Assembly (NCBI RefSeq): GCF_009766085.1 | Contig: NZ_LMUF01000042.1 | Coordinates: forward strand, 147,876-187,684 | Reading direction: 5' to 3' | DNA: 39,809 nucleotides | DNA from: Burkholderia sp. S171 | GTDB taxonomy: Bacteria; Pseudomonadota; Gammaproteobacteria; Burkholderiales; Burkholderiaceae | Shown here: in pieces, positions 7,794 through 15,446 of the stretch | Layout of the letters: every line of letters starts with the position of its first letter | How positions within the stretch are numbered: position 1 is the stretch's first letter | Position numbers and translations under genes: made by a program | The notes under the pieces: model-generated | The model's input: the letters and a program-made list of their open reading frames with translations, nothing else | Database searches by the model: none | What the model was told of the DNA's origin: nothing

Positions 7794-9482
7794 TCAGAGC
7801 CTTGGGGCGCCCGGCTTACGTTCAGGCACATGTCCCGTACTCCTTAGCACTGCGGCTTCAAATCCGCTATCTAGCGCGTCGCCGCGCCACGCGATATGTT
7901 GGTCCGGCCGTATCAGAACAAACGCTGCTTTATAGAGGTCGGCGACCGCAGGCTCACTGACCTCGACAATCGCAAGCTGCGGTAGTGTTGCTGCCGCGCG
8001 TCGAACGGCGCCATTGTGTGTGGAATCAATCCCACCAGGCGCGGTGCAAAGCAATGTGAAGCCCTGCCCCAAGAGGTCATAGAGCGAGTTGCCGCTCGCC
8101 AGCCACACGTGCGGCGCACGATGGCCGGCCCTCGCGGACGGCACATACAGGTTGGCGGAATCGGGCGGCGCAGACCCTTCCTCAGCCGAGATCAACGGCG
8201 ACGACTCATACCGTGTCCCAAGATGAACGCCGGGGATAACGAACTCGGTCGTTGCATGAAACGTCAGGTAGTCCCCGACCGCAGCGCGCGCCGCATCGCC
8301 CGCGGCATCGGGCGCATAGGCCTCGTGCGGAACCTGCACATGCCCGATGCTGTCGGCGAAACCTCTCGCGAACGCCGTGTTTCTCAGCGCAGCAGGCCGG
8401 CGTTCTGCTTCATAGCTCGCACCCAACGCGTGACCCGACCAACCCTTGACCATCGCCTCGAGCTTCCATGCGAGATTTGCCGCATCGTCAATACCGGTGT
8501 TGTAACCAAGTCCGCCAGTGGGCGTGAACAAGTGCGCGGCATCGCCGGCGAGAAACACGCGCCCCACGGAAAAGCGCTCGGCAACCAGAGTAAAACCGGC
8601 TGTCCACGTCGAACTGCTCTTGATCTCGAACGTAATATCCGCACCGATAGCCTCGCTGATGCGCCGTCTGACGCTGTCTTCATCGGGCACTTCGCCATCG
8701 CGCATTTGCACGTTCATGATGAAATGACCCTTGCCGTCCACGGCAATGATCAACGCCCGTTGTCTGGCGCTAAAGGTCCAGTACTGCCAGGCAGGCGCGT
8801 GCGGGCTGACGCGATAAATATCCGGTGCATAGAAGTAGACGGCATCCATCTGACCGCCCATGAATTCGCGTTTCTCACCTGCCACGCCGTCATAGCGCAC
8901 GCCAAGCGACTTGCGTACAAAACTGCGAGGGCCATCGCAACCAATCAGGTAGCGCGCTTTGACCAGGCGCGTTTCAGCGGCACGGGCAGGCGTTGCGTCC
9001 AACTCTACGGTCGCCGTGACCCCATCATCGTTCTGGGAAATGTCCACCACACGTGCAGCGAAATGCACGCGGCAGGTTGCGTTGCGCCGCGCGGCCTGAA
9101 GCAGGACGGGTTCAACATATAACTGCGAACAGCGATGCGGCGGCTCAGGCGTCGCCCACGTGAACGAGTGCGCCCTCGCCCATTCCACGGCATCCTGCGA
9201 TGCCGGTTGATGAAGCCGCGCGAGTTCGTGGCCGGCCATCGACGTGAAGTACGCAACGTCCGGCGCATAGTCGGGCGGCAAACCCATTGCACGAATGGTG
9301 GAAGAAATGCCGATGCGGCGAAAGTGCTCCATCGTGCGTGCGCTGTTGGCGTTCGCGGCAGGATGCGTGCTGGTGCCGGCCTTTGCATCGAATACTTCGA
9401 CGCTGATTCCCCGCTGGCCCAGTTCAGCCGCAAGGAACAATCCCACAGGGCCGCCGCCCACGATAACTACGTCGCAGTCCAC
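7794..9482 (-). CDS. FAD-dependent aromatic monooxygenase (PheA/TfdB/MhpA type)
   Basis: The 562-residue flavoprotein probably hydroxylates a phenolic ring with NAD(P)H and oxygen to give a catechol for the downstream dioxygenase. It has the dinucleotide-binding GGGPVG at residues 9-14, the DG motif in YLIGCDGPRSFVRKSLG, and the FAD-ribityl motif GRVFLAGDAAHLFTPTGGLG. A C-terminal thioredoxin-like region follows, as in phenol hydroxylase and TfdB relatives. Translation starts at GTG, with GGAGA about nine bases upstream. It is first in the operon and divergent from the LysR gene. The substrate is unknown; a hydroxyphenyl acid or substituted phenol fits the family. Confidence 0.9.
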   Translation of the reverse strand: MDCDVVIVGGGPVGLFLAAELGQRGISVEVFDAKAGTSTHPAANANSARTMEHFRRIGISSTIRAMGLPPDYAPDVAYFTSMAGHELARLHQPASQDAVEWARAHSFTWATPEPPHRCSQLYVEPVLLQAARRNATCRVHFAARVVDISQNDDGVTATVELDATPARAAETRLVKARYLIGCDGPRSFVRKSLGVRYDGVAGEKREFMGGQMDAVYFYAPDIYRVSPHAPAWQYWTFSARQRALIIAVDGKGHFIMNVQMRDGEVPDEDSVRRRISEAIGADITFEIKSSSTWTAGFTLVAERFSVGRVFLAGDAAHLFTPTGGLGYNTGIDDAANLAWKLEAMVKGWSGHALGASYEAERRPAALRNTAFARGFADSIGHVQVPHEAYAPDAAGDAARAAVGDYLTFHATTEFVIPGVHLGTRYESSPLISAEEGSAPPDSANLYVPSARAGHRAPHVWLASGNSLYDLLGQGFTLLCTAPGGIDSTHNGAVRRAAATLPQLAIVEVSEPAVADLYKAAFVLIRPDQHIAWRGDALDSGFEAAVLRSTGHVPERKPGAPRL

Positions 9483-9591
9483 GAATTACGTCTCCTGTTT
9501 TTTAATTTCCAGCAATGGATGCGACGTTAAACGTTAATGTTGTATAAATCTATACAATGAATTTCATATCCATAATGAATTGGGTGCATAG
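9483..9591. promoter_or_regulatory. Divergent LysR-controlled promoter region
   Basis: The 109 bp between the hydroxylase and LysR genes are AT-rich. They contain the perfect inverted repeat TGTATA-AATC-TATACA at 9541-9556, about 60 bp from the hydroxylase start, plus the direct repeat ACGTTAA at about 9524-9537. Both resemble LysR-type regulator boxes (T-N11-A within dyad symmetry). The region probably contains both promoters and the regulator's binding sites. Confidence 0.65.
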
Positions 9592-10503
9592 ATGCAGCAG
9601 CCTGACCTGAATTTTCTTTACGTCCTGCAAGCGCTGGCCGACGAGCGAAGTGTGTCGCGTGCGGCGGACCGGTTGGGCCTGACGCAACCCGCGGTCAGCC
9701 ATGCATTGGGAAAATTACGCGTGCTGTTTCAGGACGACCTGTTCGTGCGGGCGGGCTCCGTCATGGCGCCCACGCCGGTCGGTGAACGCCTCATTGAAGG
9801 CGTGACGCATGCGCTGGCAGTGATCCAGCAGGAGATATGGAGTACGAAGTCTTTTGATGCGACCACGACCACCCGGACGTTTTCCGTCTGTCTAAGCGAC
9901 ATGGGCGTGATCGTGCTGCTACCGCGGCTCCTGGCGGCTCTGCGTGAGCGTGCGCCGCTGGCTTCGTTGAAACCGATTCAATTGCCATCGCTGGAATTGG
10001 CGAGCGCGCTTCAAGACGGCGCGATTGATCTGGCAATCGGGTACTTAGGCAAGCTTGGGGACAATCTTCATCAGCAACCGCTCTTTCACCGGTCGCTGGT
10101 TGGCATTGTCAAAGGCGGCGCCAAGCGCAAAAAGGTCAGCATGACGCTGGAGGAGTTCATCGGCAGGAAACATGTGGTCGCGGGAACACTGGCGCTCACG
10201 AATCAATTGCTCGAGAAAGAATTGCGGCGCCTTGGCGCACGGCTGAATGTAGGGGTCGACGTGCCGTATCTGCTGGCTGTTCCGAGTCTGGTCGCGACCT
10301 CGGATTTCATTGCTGCGGTACCGGACGAGCTCGCCGAGCTGTTCTCGCGGCTTGCGGATGTGGATGTCTTTCCACTGCCCATAAAACTGCCGGACCTGAC
10401 CGTCCAGCAGTTCTGGCACGCCCGGCATCACAACGACGCCGGGCATCGATGGTTCAGGAGCGTCGTGGCTGAAACGCTGCGTCAGTACAAGACGTTGCCC
10501 TGA
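9592..10503 (+). CDS. LysR-family transcriptional regulator
   Basis: This 303-residue regulator has an N-terminal winged helix-turn-helix (about 5-64: LNFLYVLQALADERSVSRAA, then LTQPAVSHALGKLR and DDLFVR). A periplasmic-binding-like effector domain follows. The PDLNFLYVLQAL opening and the VMAPTPVGE segment after the helix place it with the NahR/DntR/NodD branch, which answers aromatic inducers. It is transcribed divergently from the aromatic operon and probably activates it when the substrate or an intermediate is present. The ribosome site is weak. It converges with acdS, 12 bp away. Confidence 0.93.
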   Translation: MQQPDLNFLYVLQALADERSVSRAADRLGLTQPAVSHALGKLRVLFQDDLFVRAGSVMAPTPVGERLIEGVTHALAVIQQEIWSTKSFDATTTTRTFSVCLSDMGVIVLLPRLLAALRERAPLASLKPIQLPSLELASALQDGAIDLAIGYLGKLGDNLHQQPLFHRSLVGIVKGGAKRKKVSMTLEEFIGRKHVVAGTLALTNQLLEKELRRLGARLNVGVDVPYLLAVPSLVATSDFIAAVPDELAELFSRLADVDVFPLPIKLPDLTVQQFWHARHHNDAGHRWFRSVVAETLRQYKTLP

Positions 10504-10515
10504 GCCCCAACCCGA

Positions 10516-11532
10516 TCAACCTTCGCGAAACAGGAAGCTATAAGCGTTCAACGCCGGCACGCCGCCAAGATGCGCATACAGCACCTTCGAGCCTGCCGGG
10601 AACTCGCCGCGTTTCACCTTATCGATCATGCCGTGCATGGACTTGCCTTCGTACACGGGGTCAGTCAACACGCCCTCCAGCTTCGCACACAAGCGGATCG
10701 CCTCAAGCGTGCCTTCGTTCGGCAAGCCGTATTCAGGTCCGCCATATCGTTCGTCGAGCACGATATCGTTCAGCGTGATGTCACGTCCCAACTCTACTTG
10801 CTCGGCCGTGTGCCGCGCGATCCGATGGATCTGCTCACGGGTCTTTTCAGGCTTTGCCGATGCATCGATACCAATCACCCGATCCGCGCGCCCGTCCGCC
10901 GCAAAACCCACGATCATGCCGGCCTGCGTGCTGCCCGTGACCGAACAGACCACGATGTAGTCGAACTTGAAACCCAGCTCCGCTTCCTGCTGGCGCACTT
11001 CTTCCGCAAACCCTACGAAGCCCAGGCCGCCTAGCGGATGGTCAGAGCAACCCGCCGGAATCGCGTAAGGCTTGCCGCCCGCCTTCCGCACGCTTTCCAA
11101 CGCGTCTTCCCAACTCTTGCGAAAGCCGATGTCGAAACCATCGGCGACCAGGCGCACATCGGCACCCATGATCCGCGACATCTGGATATTGCCGACGCGG
11201 TCATACACCGCGTCCGAGTAGTTCACCCAGTTTTCCTGCACCAGCACGCATTTCATGCCGAGGTGCGCGGCAACAGCTGCAACCTGACGCGTCTGGTTCG
11301 ACTGAATCCCGCCGATGGAGACCAGCGTGTCGCAGCCTTGCGCGATGGCGTCGGGAATCAGGTATTCGAGCTTGCGGGTTTTATTGCCGCCGAATGCGAG
11401 GCCGCTGTTGCAGTCTTCGCGCTTGGCATAGAGCTCGACCTTGCCGCCAAGATGGTCTGACAGCCGTGTGAGCGGCTGGATCGGCGTCGGCCCGAATGTG
11501 AGCGCGTGGCGGGGAAATTTCTTGAGGTTCAT
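10516..11532 (-). CDS. acdS: 1-aminocyclopropane-1-carboxylate deaminase
   Basis: AcdS splits ACC, the plant ethylene precursor, into 2-oxobutyrate and ammonia using pyridoxal phosphate. The 338-residue length is exactly that of known AcdS. K51 in FGGNKTRKLEY is the PLP lysine; GGIQSNQTRQVAA contains the nucleophilic serine region. Y294 and E295 in DPVYEGKS and the HLGG at about 322 are residues that separate true ACC deaminase from D-cysteine desulfhydrase. The gene is divergent from an Lrp-type regulator, the standard acdS/acdR arrangement. The trait lowers ethylene in plant hosts, suggesting a plant-associated organism and use of ACC as nitrogen source. Confidence 0.96.
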   Translation of the reverse strand: MNLKKFPRHALTFGPTPIQPLTRLSDHLGGKVELYAKREDCNSGLAFGGNKTRKLEYLIPDAIAQGCDTLVSIGGIQSNQTRQVAAVAAHLGMKCVLVQENWVNYSDAVYDRVGNIQMSRIMGADVRLVADGFDIGFRKSWEDALESVRKAGGKPYAIPAGCSDHPLGGLGFVGFAEEVRQQEAELGFKFDYIVVCSVTGSTQAGMIVGFAADGRADRVIGIDASAKPEKTREQIHRIARHTAEQVELGRDITLNDIVLDERYGGPEYGLPNEGTLEAIRLCAKLEGVLTDPVYEGKSMHGMIDKVKRGEFPAGSKVLYAHLGGVPALNAYSFLFREG

Positions 11533-11692
11533 GTGTCGCTCCGATGATCAGCCAAGTCGTCGCATTAATTTGCGTCGATGAGAAGTATGGTAAAAAACTT
11601 TGCTGGAATCAGGGTTGCGAATAAATTGTTATTTGTTTAACTCTCGCTGAATGAACGTCTTGTCGACGTAATTAATGTGTGGAGAAATAGCT
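11533..11692. promoter_or_regulatory. acdS-acdR divergent promoter region
   Basis: This AT-rich 160-bp spacer has two related sequences, GTCGTCGCATTAAT at 11556-11569 and GTCGACGTAATTAAT at 11662-11676. The first is also part of an imperfect palindrome, CGTCGCATTAATTTGCGTCG (11558-11577). They lie near the two gene starts and are good candidates for AcdR/Lrp-box sites. GGAGA at 11681-11685 is the ribosome site for acdR. Confidence 0.55.
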
Positions 11693-12202
11693 ATGAGCGC
11701 AACAAAAGTTCGTGGTGTCTCGCGTATGAGCGATCAATCGAGCGCTGAGTTGGACCGCGTCGACCGCGCGATCCTCAGGCTGCTTCAGCGCGACGCCTCT
11801 ATGTCAAATGTTGCGCTTGCGGCCAAGGTGAACCTGAGCGCGCCAGCGTGTTTACGCCGCGTAGAAAGGCTTAAACAAGCGGGGCTGATCCGGGGAATCG
11901 TGGCGTTGCTGGAGCCAAAGAGGCTCAACGCGGGCATGCTGATGATCATCGGCGTGGTGCTGGATCGCTCGACGCCGGAGTCCTTCGCCGCATTCGAAAA
12001 AGCCGCGCAAAAGGTCTCGGGATGCATGGAGTGCCACATTGTGACGGGGGAATTCGACTGCTTCATGCTGGTACGCACGCGCGACAGCGAGAGCTTTAAC
12101 CGCCTGCATGCCGAGCAGTTGTTGTACTTGCCCGGTGTGCGCCAGGTCAGGACATTCATGGTCCTGAAAGAAATCCTGTCGACAACCAGTTTCCCTATCT
12201 AG
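11693..12202 (+). CDS. acdR: Lrp/AsnC-family regulator, likely AcdR
   Basis: This 169-residue regulator begins with a winged helix-turn-helix: LDRVDRAILRLLQRDASMSN, then VALAAKVNLSAPACLRRVERL. A RAM effector domain follows (IIGVVLDRSTPESFAAFEKA, CHIVTGEFDCFMLVRTRD and VRTFMVLKEI). Lrp-type AcdR proteins switch acdS on in response to ACC. The ATG at 11693 is chosen because GGAGA lies seven bases upstream; an earlier ATG at 11675 and a later one at 11726 are possible. The identification as AcdR rests on family plus the divergent position next to acdS. Confidence 0.9.
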   Translation: MSATKVRGVSRMSDQSSAELDRVDRAILRLLQRDASMSNVALAAKVNLSAPACLRRVERLKQAGLIRGIVALLEPKRLNAGMLMIIGVVLDRSTPESFAAFEKAAQKVSGCMECHIVTGEFDCFMLVRTRDSESFNRLHAEQLLYLPGVRQVRTFMVLKEILSTTSFPI

Positions 12203-12274
12203 CGTTTGCACGCCTGTTGGCCAGGCACATGCCGCACGCACGGAATCATTGCCAAGCTGAGAAATAATGACTAT

Positions 12275-12294
12275 GTTTTGCGGGGCAGCAAAAC
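12275..12294 (+). other. Hairpin downstream of acdR
   Basis: GTTTTGC at 12275-12281 pairs perfectly with GCAAAAC at 12288-12294 around a six-base loop. No T-run follows on either strand, so it is only a weak terminator candidate for acdR. The rest of 12203-12428 shows nothing recognisable. Confidence 0.3.
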
Positions 12295-12428
12295 CACGCT
12301 TCAAGGTTCGGCCATGCCGATCCCGAGCCCGATTCCGAAGCTGGCGATACGATTACGACAGATCACCGTGCCGGCAGCCTGAGCCCCATGCCGTCGGCCA
12401 ACACACCGGACCATAGGAATTTCCACGC

Positions 12429-12749
12429 ATGACAACGACTGCACAATTCGACAACGTCTCGATCATCAAGCACGCCAATATTTACTTCGATGGCAAATGT
12501 GTCTCGCATACCATCCTGTTCGCCGACGGAACGCGCAAGACGCTAGGCGTTATTTTCCCGGCCCTGCTGACGTTTTCGACGCAAGCGCCGGAGCAAATCG
12601 ATGTCAATGCTGGACGATGCCGCGTGCGTAATCCGGGAGAAGAGGCGTGGCGTGAATATGGTGCTGGCGAGTCCATCACCGTGCCGGGCAATACGAGCTT
12701 CGAGATCGAAGTGATTGAAACCGTCGACTACGTCTGCCACTATTTTTGA
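12429..12749 (+). CDS. ppnP: Pyrimidine/purine nucleoside phosphorylase PpnP
   Basis: This 106-residue cupin-fold protein belongs to the YaiE/DUF1255 family. Such enzymes split diverse nucleosides with phosphate into base and ribose 1-phosphate. Family marks visible are FDNVSIIKHANIYFDGKCVS, the DGTRKTLGVIFP strand, the TQAPEQIDVNAG turn and the end GNTSFEIEVIETVDYVCHYF. It is slightly longer than the E. coli protein (94). An AGGAA ribosome site lies upstream. It appears monocistronic. Confidence 0.93.
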   Translation: MTTTAQFDNVSIIKHANIYFDGKCVSHTILFADGTRKTLGVIFPALLTFSTQAPEQIDVNAGRCRVRNPGEEAWREYGAGESITVPGNTSFEIEVIETVDYVCHYF

Positions 12750-12794
12750 GCGCAGGCTGGACCGTCGGGATGCATAGCCACAGCGCCTGACTTG

Positions 12795-12849
12795 AAAAAA
12801 ACGACAGTCGATTGGCGGCACGAATTTTTAACGCCGCCAGTCGATCGTC
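12795..12849 (-). terminator. Intrinsic terminator for the minus-strand membrane gene
   Basis: A 17-bp stem with about three mismatches is formed by 12803-12819 and 12833-12849, with a 13-base AT-rich loop. Read on the minus strand it is followed by seven T (A-run at 12795-12801). It lies 27 bp past the stop codon of the small membrane protein gene. It may also stop read-through from ppnP, but no T-run follows on the plus strand. Confidence 0.75.
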
Positions 12850-12875
12850 TTCGGGCAACGCATGGTGCATGCGAC

Positions 12876-13232
12876 TTACCTGGACGCGACCTGCCGACGC
12901 GCCGCCGCCGGACAAAGCTCCGCGTACATCTGAACAAGCCACGCGTGCGGGCAGTCGTCGCTGACGGATACGCCATTCGCGTTGAGGTCGCTTAAGCCAA
13001 TCTGCCGCGCCTGCAAGGCTGCGTTGAACGCGCAACTTGCCTTACGCCGCACATAAAGCGCGCCAAGCACAGCGATACCAAACACCGTCGCCCTGAGTCC
13101 GAACGGGCCCGGTTCGTCCAACGGCATGTGCAGCAACAAGATGATGCAAAGGCACGCTGCCGTCAGCACCGTAACCGACGCCGACAAAAGCACCGCATGG
13201 GCGCGCAACGCGATCGACAGGGTGGTTTGCAT
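12876..13232 (-). CDS. Small two-helix membrane protein, unknown
   Basis: The 118-residue protein has two hydrophobic helices (about residues 12-34 and 43-60) and a hydrophilic C-terminal tail with several cysteines. I do not recognise a family. The frame is open much further upstream, but the ATG at 13232 has GGAGAG at the right distance and the hydrophobic segment follows directly, so this start is preferred. About 190 bp upstream is GCTTAAG-N4-GCTTATC, resembling the boxes at the nearby two-component system promoter, so it may be controlled by that system. A strong terminator follows. Confidence 0.6.
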   Translation of the reverse strand: MQTTLSIALRAHAVLLSASVTVLTAACLCIILLLHMPLDEPGPFGLRATVFGIAVLGALYVRRKASCAFNAALQARQIGLSDLNANGVSVSDDCPHAWLVQMYAELCPAAARRQVASR

Positions 13233-13420
13233 GACAGTCTCTCCGGGCTCGCGCCAGGCGGAATTTGCTTTCAATCTTGAACGAGGTCCACTTGCATCCG
13301 ATGCCGCGTCTAAGCCGGCCGGCAAGCAGAATGCAGTCATGCGGCACTGCGGTAATTCAGGGAAAACCTCGCACCGCACGCACGACTAAAACGTTTCACG
13401 ACACAGAGTGCGCGAGACAT

Positions 13421-13438
13421 GCTTAAGCGACGCTTATC
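13421..13438. promoter_or_regulatory. CTTAAG-type response-regulator box
   Basis: GCTTAAG (13421-13427), then CGAC, then GCTTATC (13432-13438): two half-sites with an 11-bp period, the second with one changed base. It has the same layout as the two boxes between the DUF4118 gene and the response regulator. It lies upstream of the small membrane protein gene. Confidence 0.5.
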
Positions 13439-13521
13439 CGCGCGCGGAGCGTTCAGTTACCAAAAATTGTTTTGAAAGCTTCGGTGCCGCTGCGGGCCGC
13501 CGACGGGCTGTTGCCCAAGCT

Positions 13522-14421
13522 TTATTTACCGATGGCTGCCATCTGCCGGAGACGTCGGGCCAGCGCCTTCGATACCACCGGCTTCGCGCCACCTTCGGCG
13601 CTACTCGCAGCCTCGCTTTCCTTGAGAAACACGGCCGTCTCGCGGGCGACGATTTCCCGTTCGTTGTCGGAGGTGATCATGTGGTACGAATCGTCGAGAT
13701 AGATGGTGCGCAGAACCGTCGAACTAATGTTCGATGCAACGAACTGCGCGTTGCGCGGGCTGGACGTCTCGTCGTCAATTGCATGGATCAGCAGGCAATC
13801 GTTCTTGAGCGCCGCCAGCGTTTTTTTCACACTTGCGGCAAGGCGGCTGGCCTCGTGCAGCGCGGGAAGCGAGATGCTCGACGGACCAACTTCGCTCAAG
13901 TCGTTACGCTGCATTGCCCGGCCGATCTTCGCACGCAACGCCTCGTTGCGCAGTCCAAACGGCGCCTCTTCCTGATACCGCCAGCGATTGCGCAGCGGCG
14001 TGTAATAGGCCCAGCCGAGCAGGAAGCGATACCACGGCATCGCCCAGCCGTCGTAGTCGAGCGTGACGGACAGCAGCACGATAGCTTGCGCGCTGGGCCG
14101 CTCACGCACGAGCGCCAGTGCGAGCGTCGCGCCCATGGAAAGGCCACACACGGACACGCGCGGGTAACGGGCGCTCAGGGCATCGAATTCTTTGACCGCG
14201 GCCGCAACCCATGCTTCCATGCGTAATTCCGGCGTGCCCGCGCTGTAACCGTGAAGGTTGGGTGTGCACGTAGTGAACCCTTCGCTATTCAGGTAGCGCG
14301 CGAGATGGCGCATTTCGAGCGGTGAGCTGGACAGGCCGTGCAGCATCAGGACCGCATGGTCGCTGCCGGAGTAAAAGGTCGACGCGTTCAACGCGGGCGT
14401 TTCCTTTGTCACGCTAATCAA
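13522..14421 (-). CDS. Alpha/beta hydrolase (carboxylesterase/monoacylglycerol lipase-like)
   Basis: The 299-residue protein has an alpha/beta hydrolase fold. The oxyanion loop is in VLMLHGLSSSP, the nucleophile is S95 in CGLSMG, the acid is D217 or D218 in HAIDDETSS, and the base is H247 in DSYHMIT. This order and length resemble Est30-type carboxylesterases and monoacylglycerol lipases. It has no signal peptide, so it is cytoplasmic. The frame begins at TTG (14421) overlapping the preceding gene by 8 bp; a GTG at 14412, eight bases after AGGA, is an equally good or better start. It is translationally coupled to the DUF4118 gene. The substrate is unknown. Confidence 0.85.
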   Translation of the reverse strand: MISVTKETPALNASTFYSGSDHAVLMLHGLSSSPLEMRHLARYLNSEGFTTCTPNLHGYSAGTPELRMEAWVAAAVKEFDALSARYPRVSVCGLSMGATLALALVRERPSAQAIVLLSVTLDYDGWAMPWYRFLLGWAYYTPLRNRWRYQEEAPFGLRNEALRAKIGRAMQRNDLSEVGPSSISLPALHEASRLAASVKKTLAALKNDCLLIHAIDDETSSPRNAQFVASNISSTVLRTIYLDDSYHMITSDNEREIVARETAVFLKESEAASSAEGGAKPVVSKALARRLRQMAAIGK

Positions 14422-15184
14422 TCCTGCGCAAAATCAGAAACTCACCGGCGTGCGTGGTAAAACGCTCGCAGAGGCATTCCACAAGTTTATGCATGCCGTC
14501 GCCCGAAGCAATGCGCACACGGTGCCGCCCCGGTTGCAAACCACGCTGAAGCCGTTCGATATCGTCGGGATGCGCGCTGGCGAAAAGCCGCCCCGGGGCC
14601 ATTTCCTTGGCGCCTTGCGCCGCGTTGCGATCGACCGCCTGCAGCAAGATGATGGCGTCGTGGTAATGCGGAAGATGCCGCACCAGCCGATGCGTTTCGT
14701 CTACCGCCCGGCGCGAGAGCGCACGTTCGTTGTCGGCGCGCAGCAGCATTTCGTAGCGCGAGAGCGCCACTGCCGCGATCAGTTCCGTACTGAATTGCGC
14801 GCGCCGCAAACGTTCAATAAGGGTGATCGTGGAGAGCGTAACGAGCGGATACGAAATCGCCAGCATGATGTCAGCGCGATCGATCACTGCAATCTGGCCG
14901 TAAGGTGGCACAAACAGGAAGTCGGCAATGCCCAGTCCAAGCAGCATTACCGTCAGCGAAGGGATGAGGCCAAAGAAATATTCGACCATGGCCGCCGCGA
15001 TGCAAAAGGCGACGCCCGGCATGACCGGGCCCAGAAATGGGTGCAAGGAAAGCCTGACCCCGCTTGCGACGCATAGCGCGAGCGCGCTCATTAACCACAC
15101 ACGCTTGCCTCGCGGCGCCCAGCGGCGGGCGTTTTGAATATTCATTAATGCGGTTTGTGTCAGCGAGATATCGGTACGAGGCAT
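14414..15184 (-). CDS. DUF4118 (KdpD-like) membrane protein without kinase
   Basis: This 256-residue protein has four hydrophobic helices (about 28-45, 50-72, 76-96, 106-124) with the DUF4118 pattern seen in KdpD-type sensors, including MVEYFFGLIPSLTVMLLGLG and ADFLFVPPYG. A helical linker and a soluble tail (about 135-256) follow. No H-box, N-box or G-box is seen, so it is not a kinase by itself; the tail with HPDDIERLQRGL may be a degenerate PAS-like module. It is divergent from the two-component system and shares the box-bearing promoter. The start is uncertain: neither 15184 nor the in-frame ATG at 15145 has a clear ribosome site. Confidence 0.75.
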   Translation of the reverse strand: MPRTDISLTQTALMNIQNARRWAPRGKRVWLMSALALCVASGVRLSLHPFLGPVMPGVAFCIAAAMVEYFFGLIPSLTVMLLGLGIADFLFVPPYGQIAVIDRADIMLAISYPLVTLSTITLIERLRRAQFSTELIAAVALSRYEMLLRADNERALSRRAVDETHRLVRHLPHYHDAIILLQAVDRNAAQGAKEMAPGRLFASAHPDDIERLQRGLQPGRHRVRIASGDGMHKLVECLCERFTTHAGEFLILRRID

Positions 15185-15224
15185 GAATTATTACACACAG
15201 TTACAGTCAGTGTGACATGCATAG

Positions 15225-15242
15225 GCTTAAGCGATGCTTAAG
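15225..15242. promoter_or_regulatory. Paired CTTAAG box near the DUF4118 gene
   Basis: GCTTAAG (15225-15231) and GCTTAAG (15236-15242) are exact direct repeats with an 11-bp period (CTTAAG-N5-CTTAAG). This matches the PmrA/QseB-type response-regulator box layout. It is about 41 bp upstream of the first possible DUF4118 start. Confidence 0.7.
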
Positions 15243-15358
15243 GACTTTCCCGCGCTGGTCAGGTCGCTAAAACGGCTGATTTTCAAACAAAGGGATGATA
15301 AGGATCACTGTTAATTGGCAAGGTTTATCGAAGGGGCGATGAAGTCAAGGAAGCCCGC

Positions 15359-15383
15359 GCTTAAGGCTTAAGGAACGCTTAAG
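15359..15383. promoter_or_regulatory. Triple CTTAAG box upstream of the response regulator
   Basis: Three copies of GCTTAAG begin at 15359, 15366 and 15377. The last two have the same 11-bp period as the box at 15225. They lie about 64 bp before the response regulator start, a position fitting autoregulation of a PmrA/QseB-like system. Confidence 0.7.
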
Positions 15384-15446
15384 CACGGGCCGCAGACAAT
15401 TCATGCCCGATACTTGTACCTGTTGCCAAGACCTGGAGACTGCACG

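Noticed and set aside
8016..9122. 368-codon plus-strand frame opposite the FAD monooxygenase
   Set aside because: It is antisense to a gene with full FAD motifs and has no recognisable domain or start signal.
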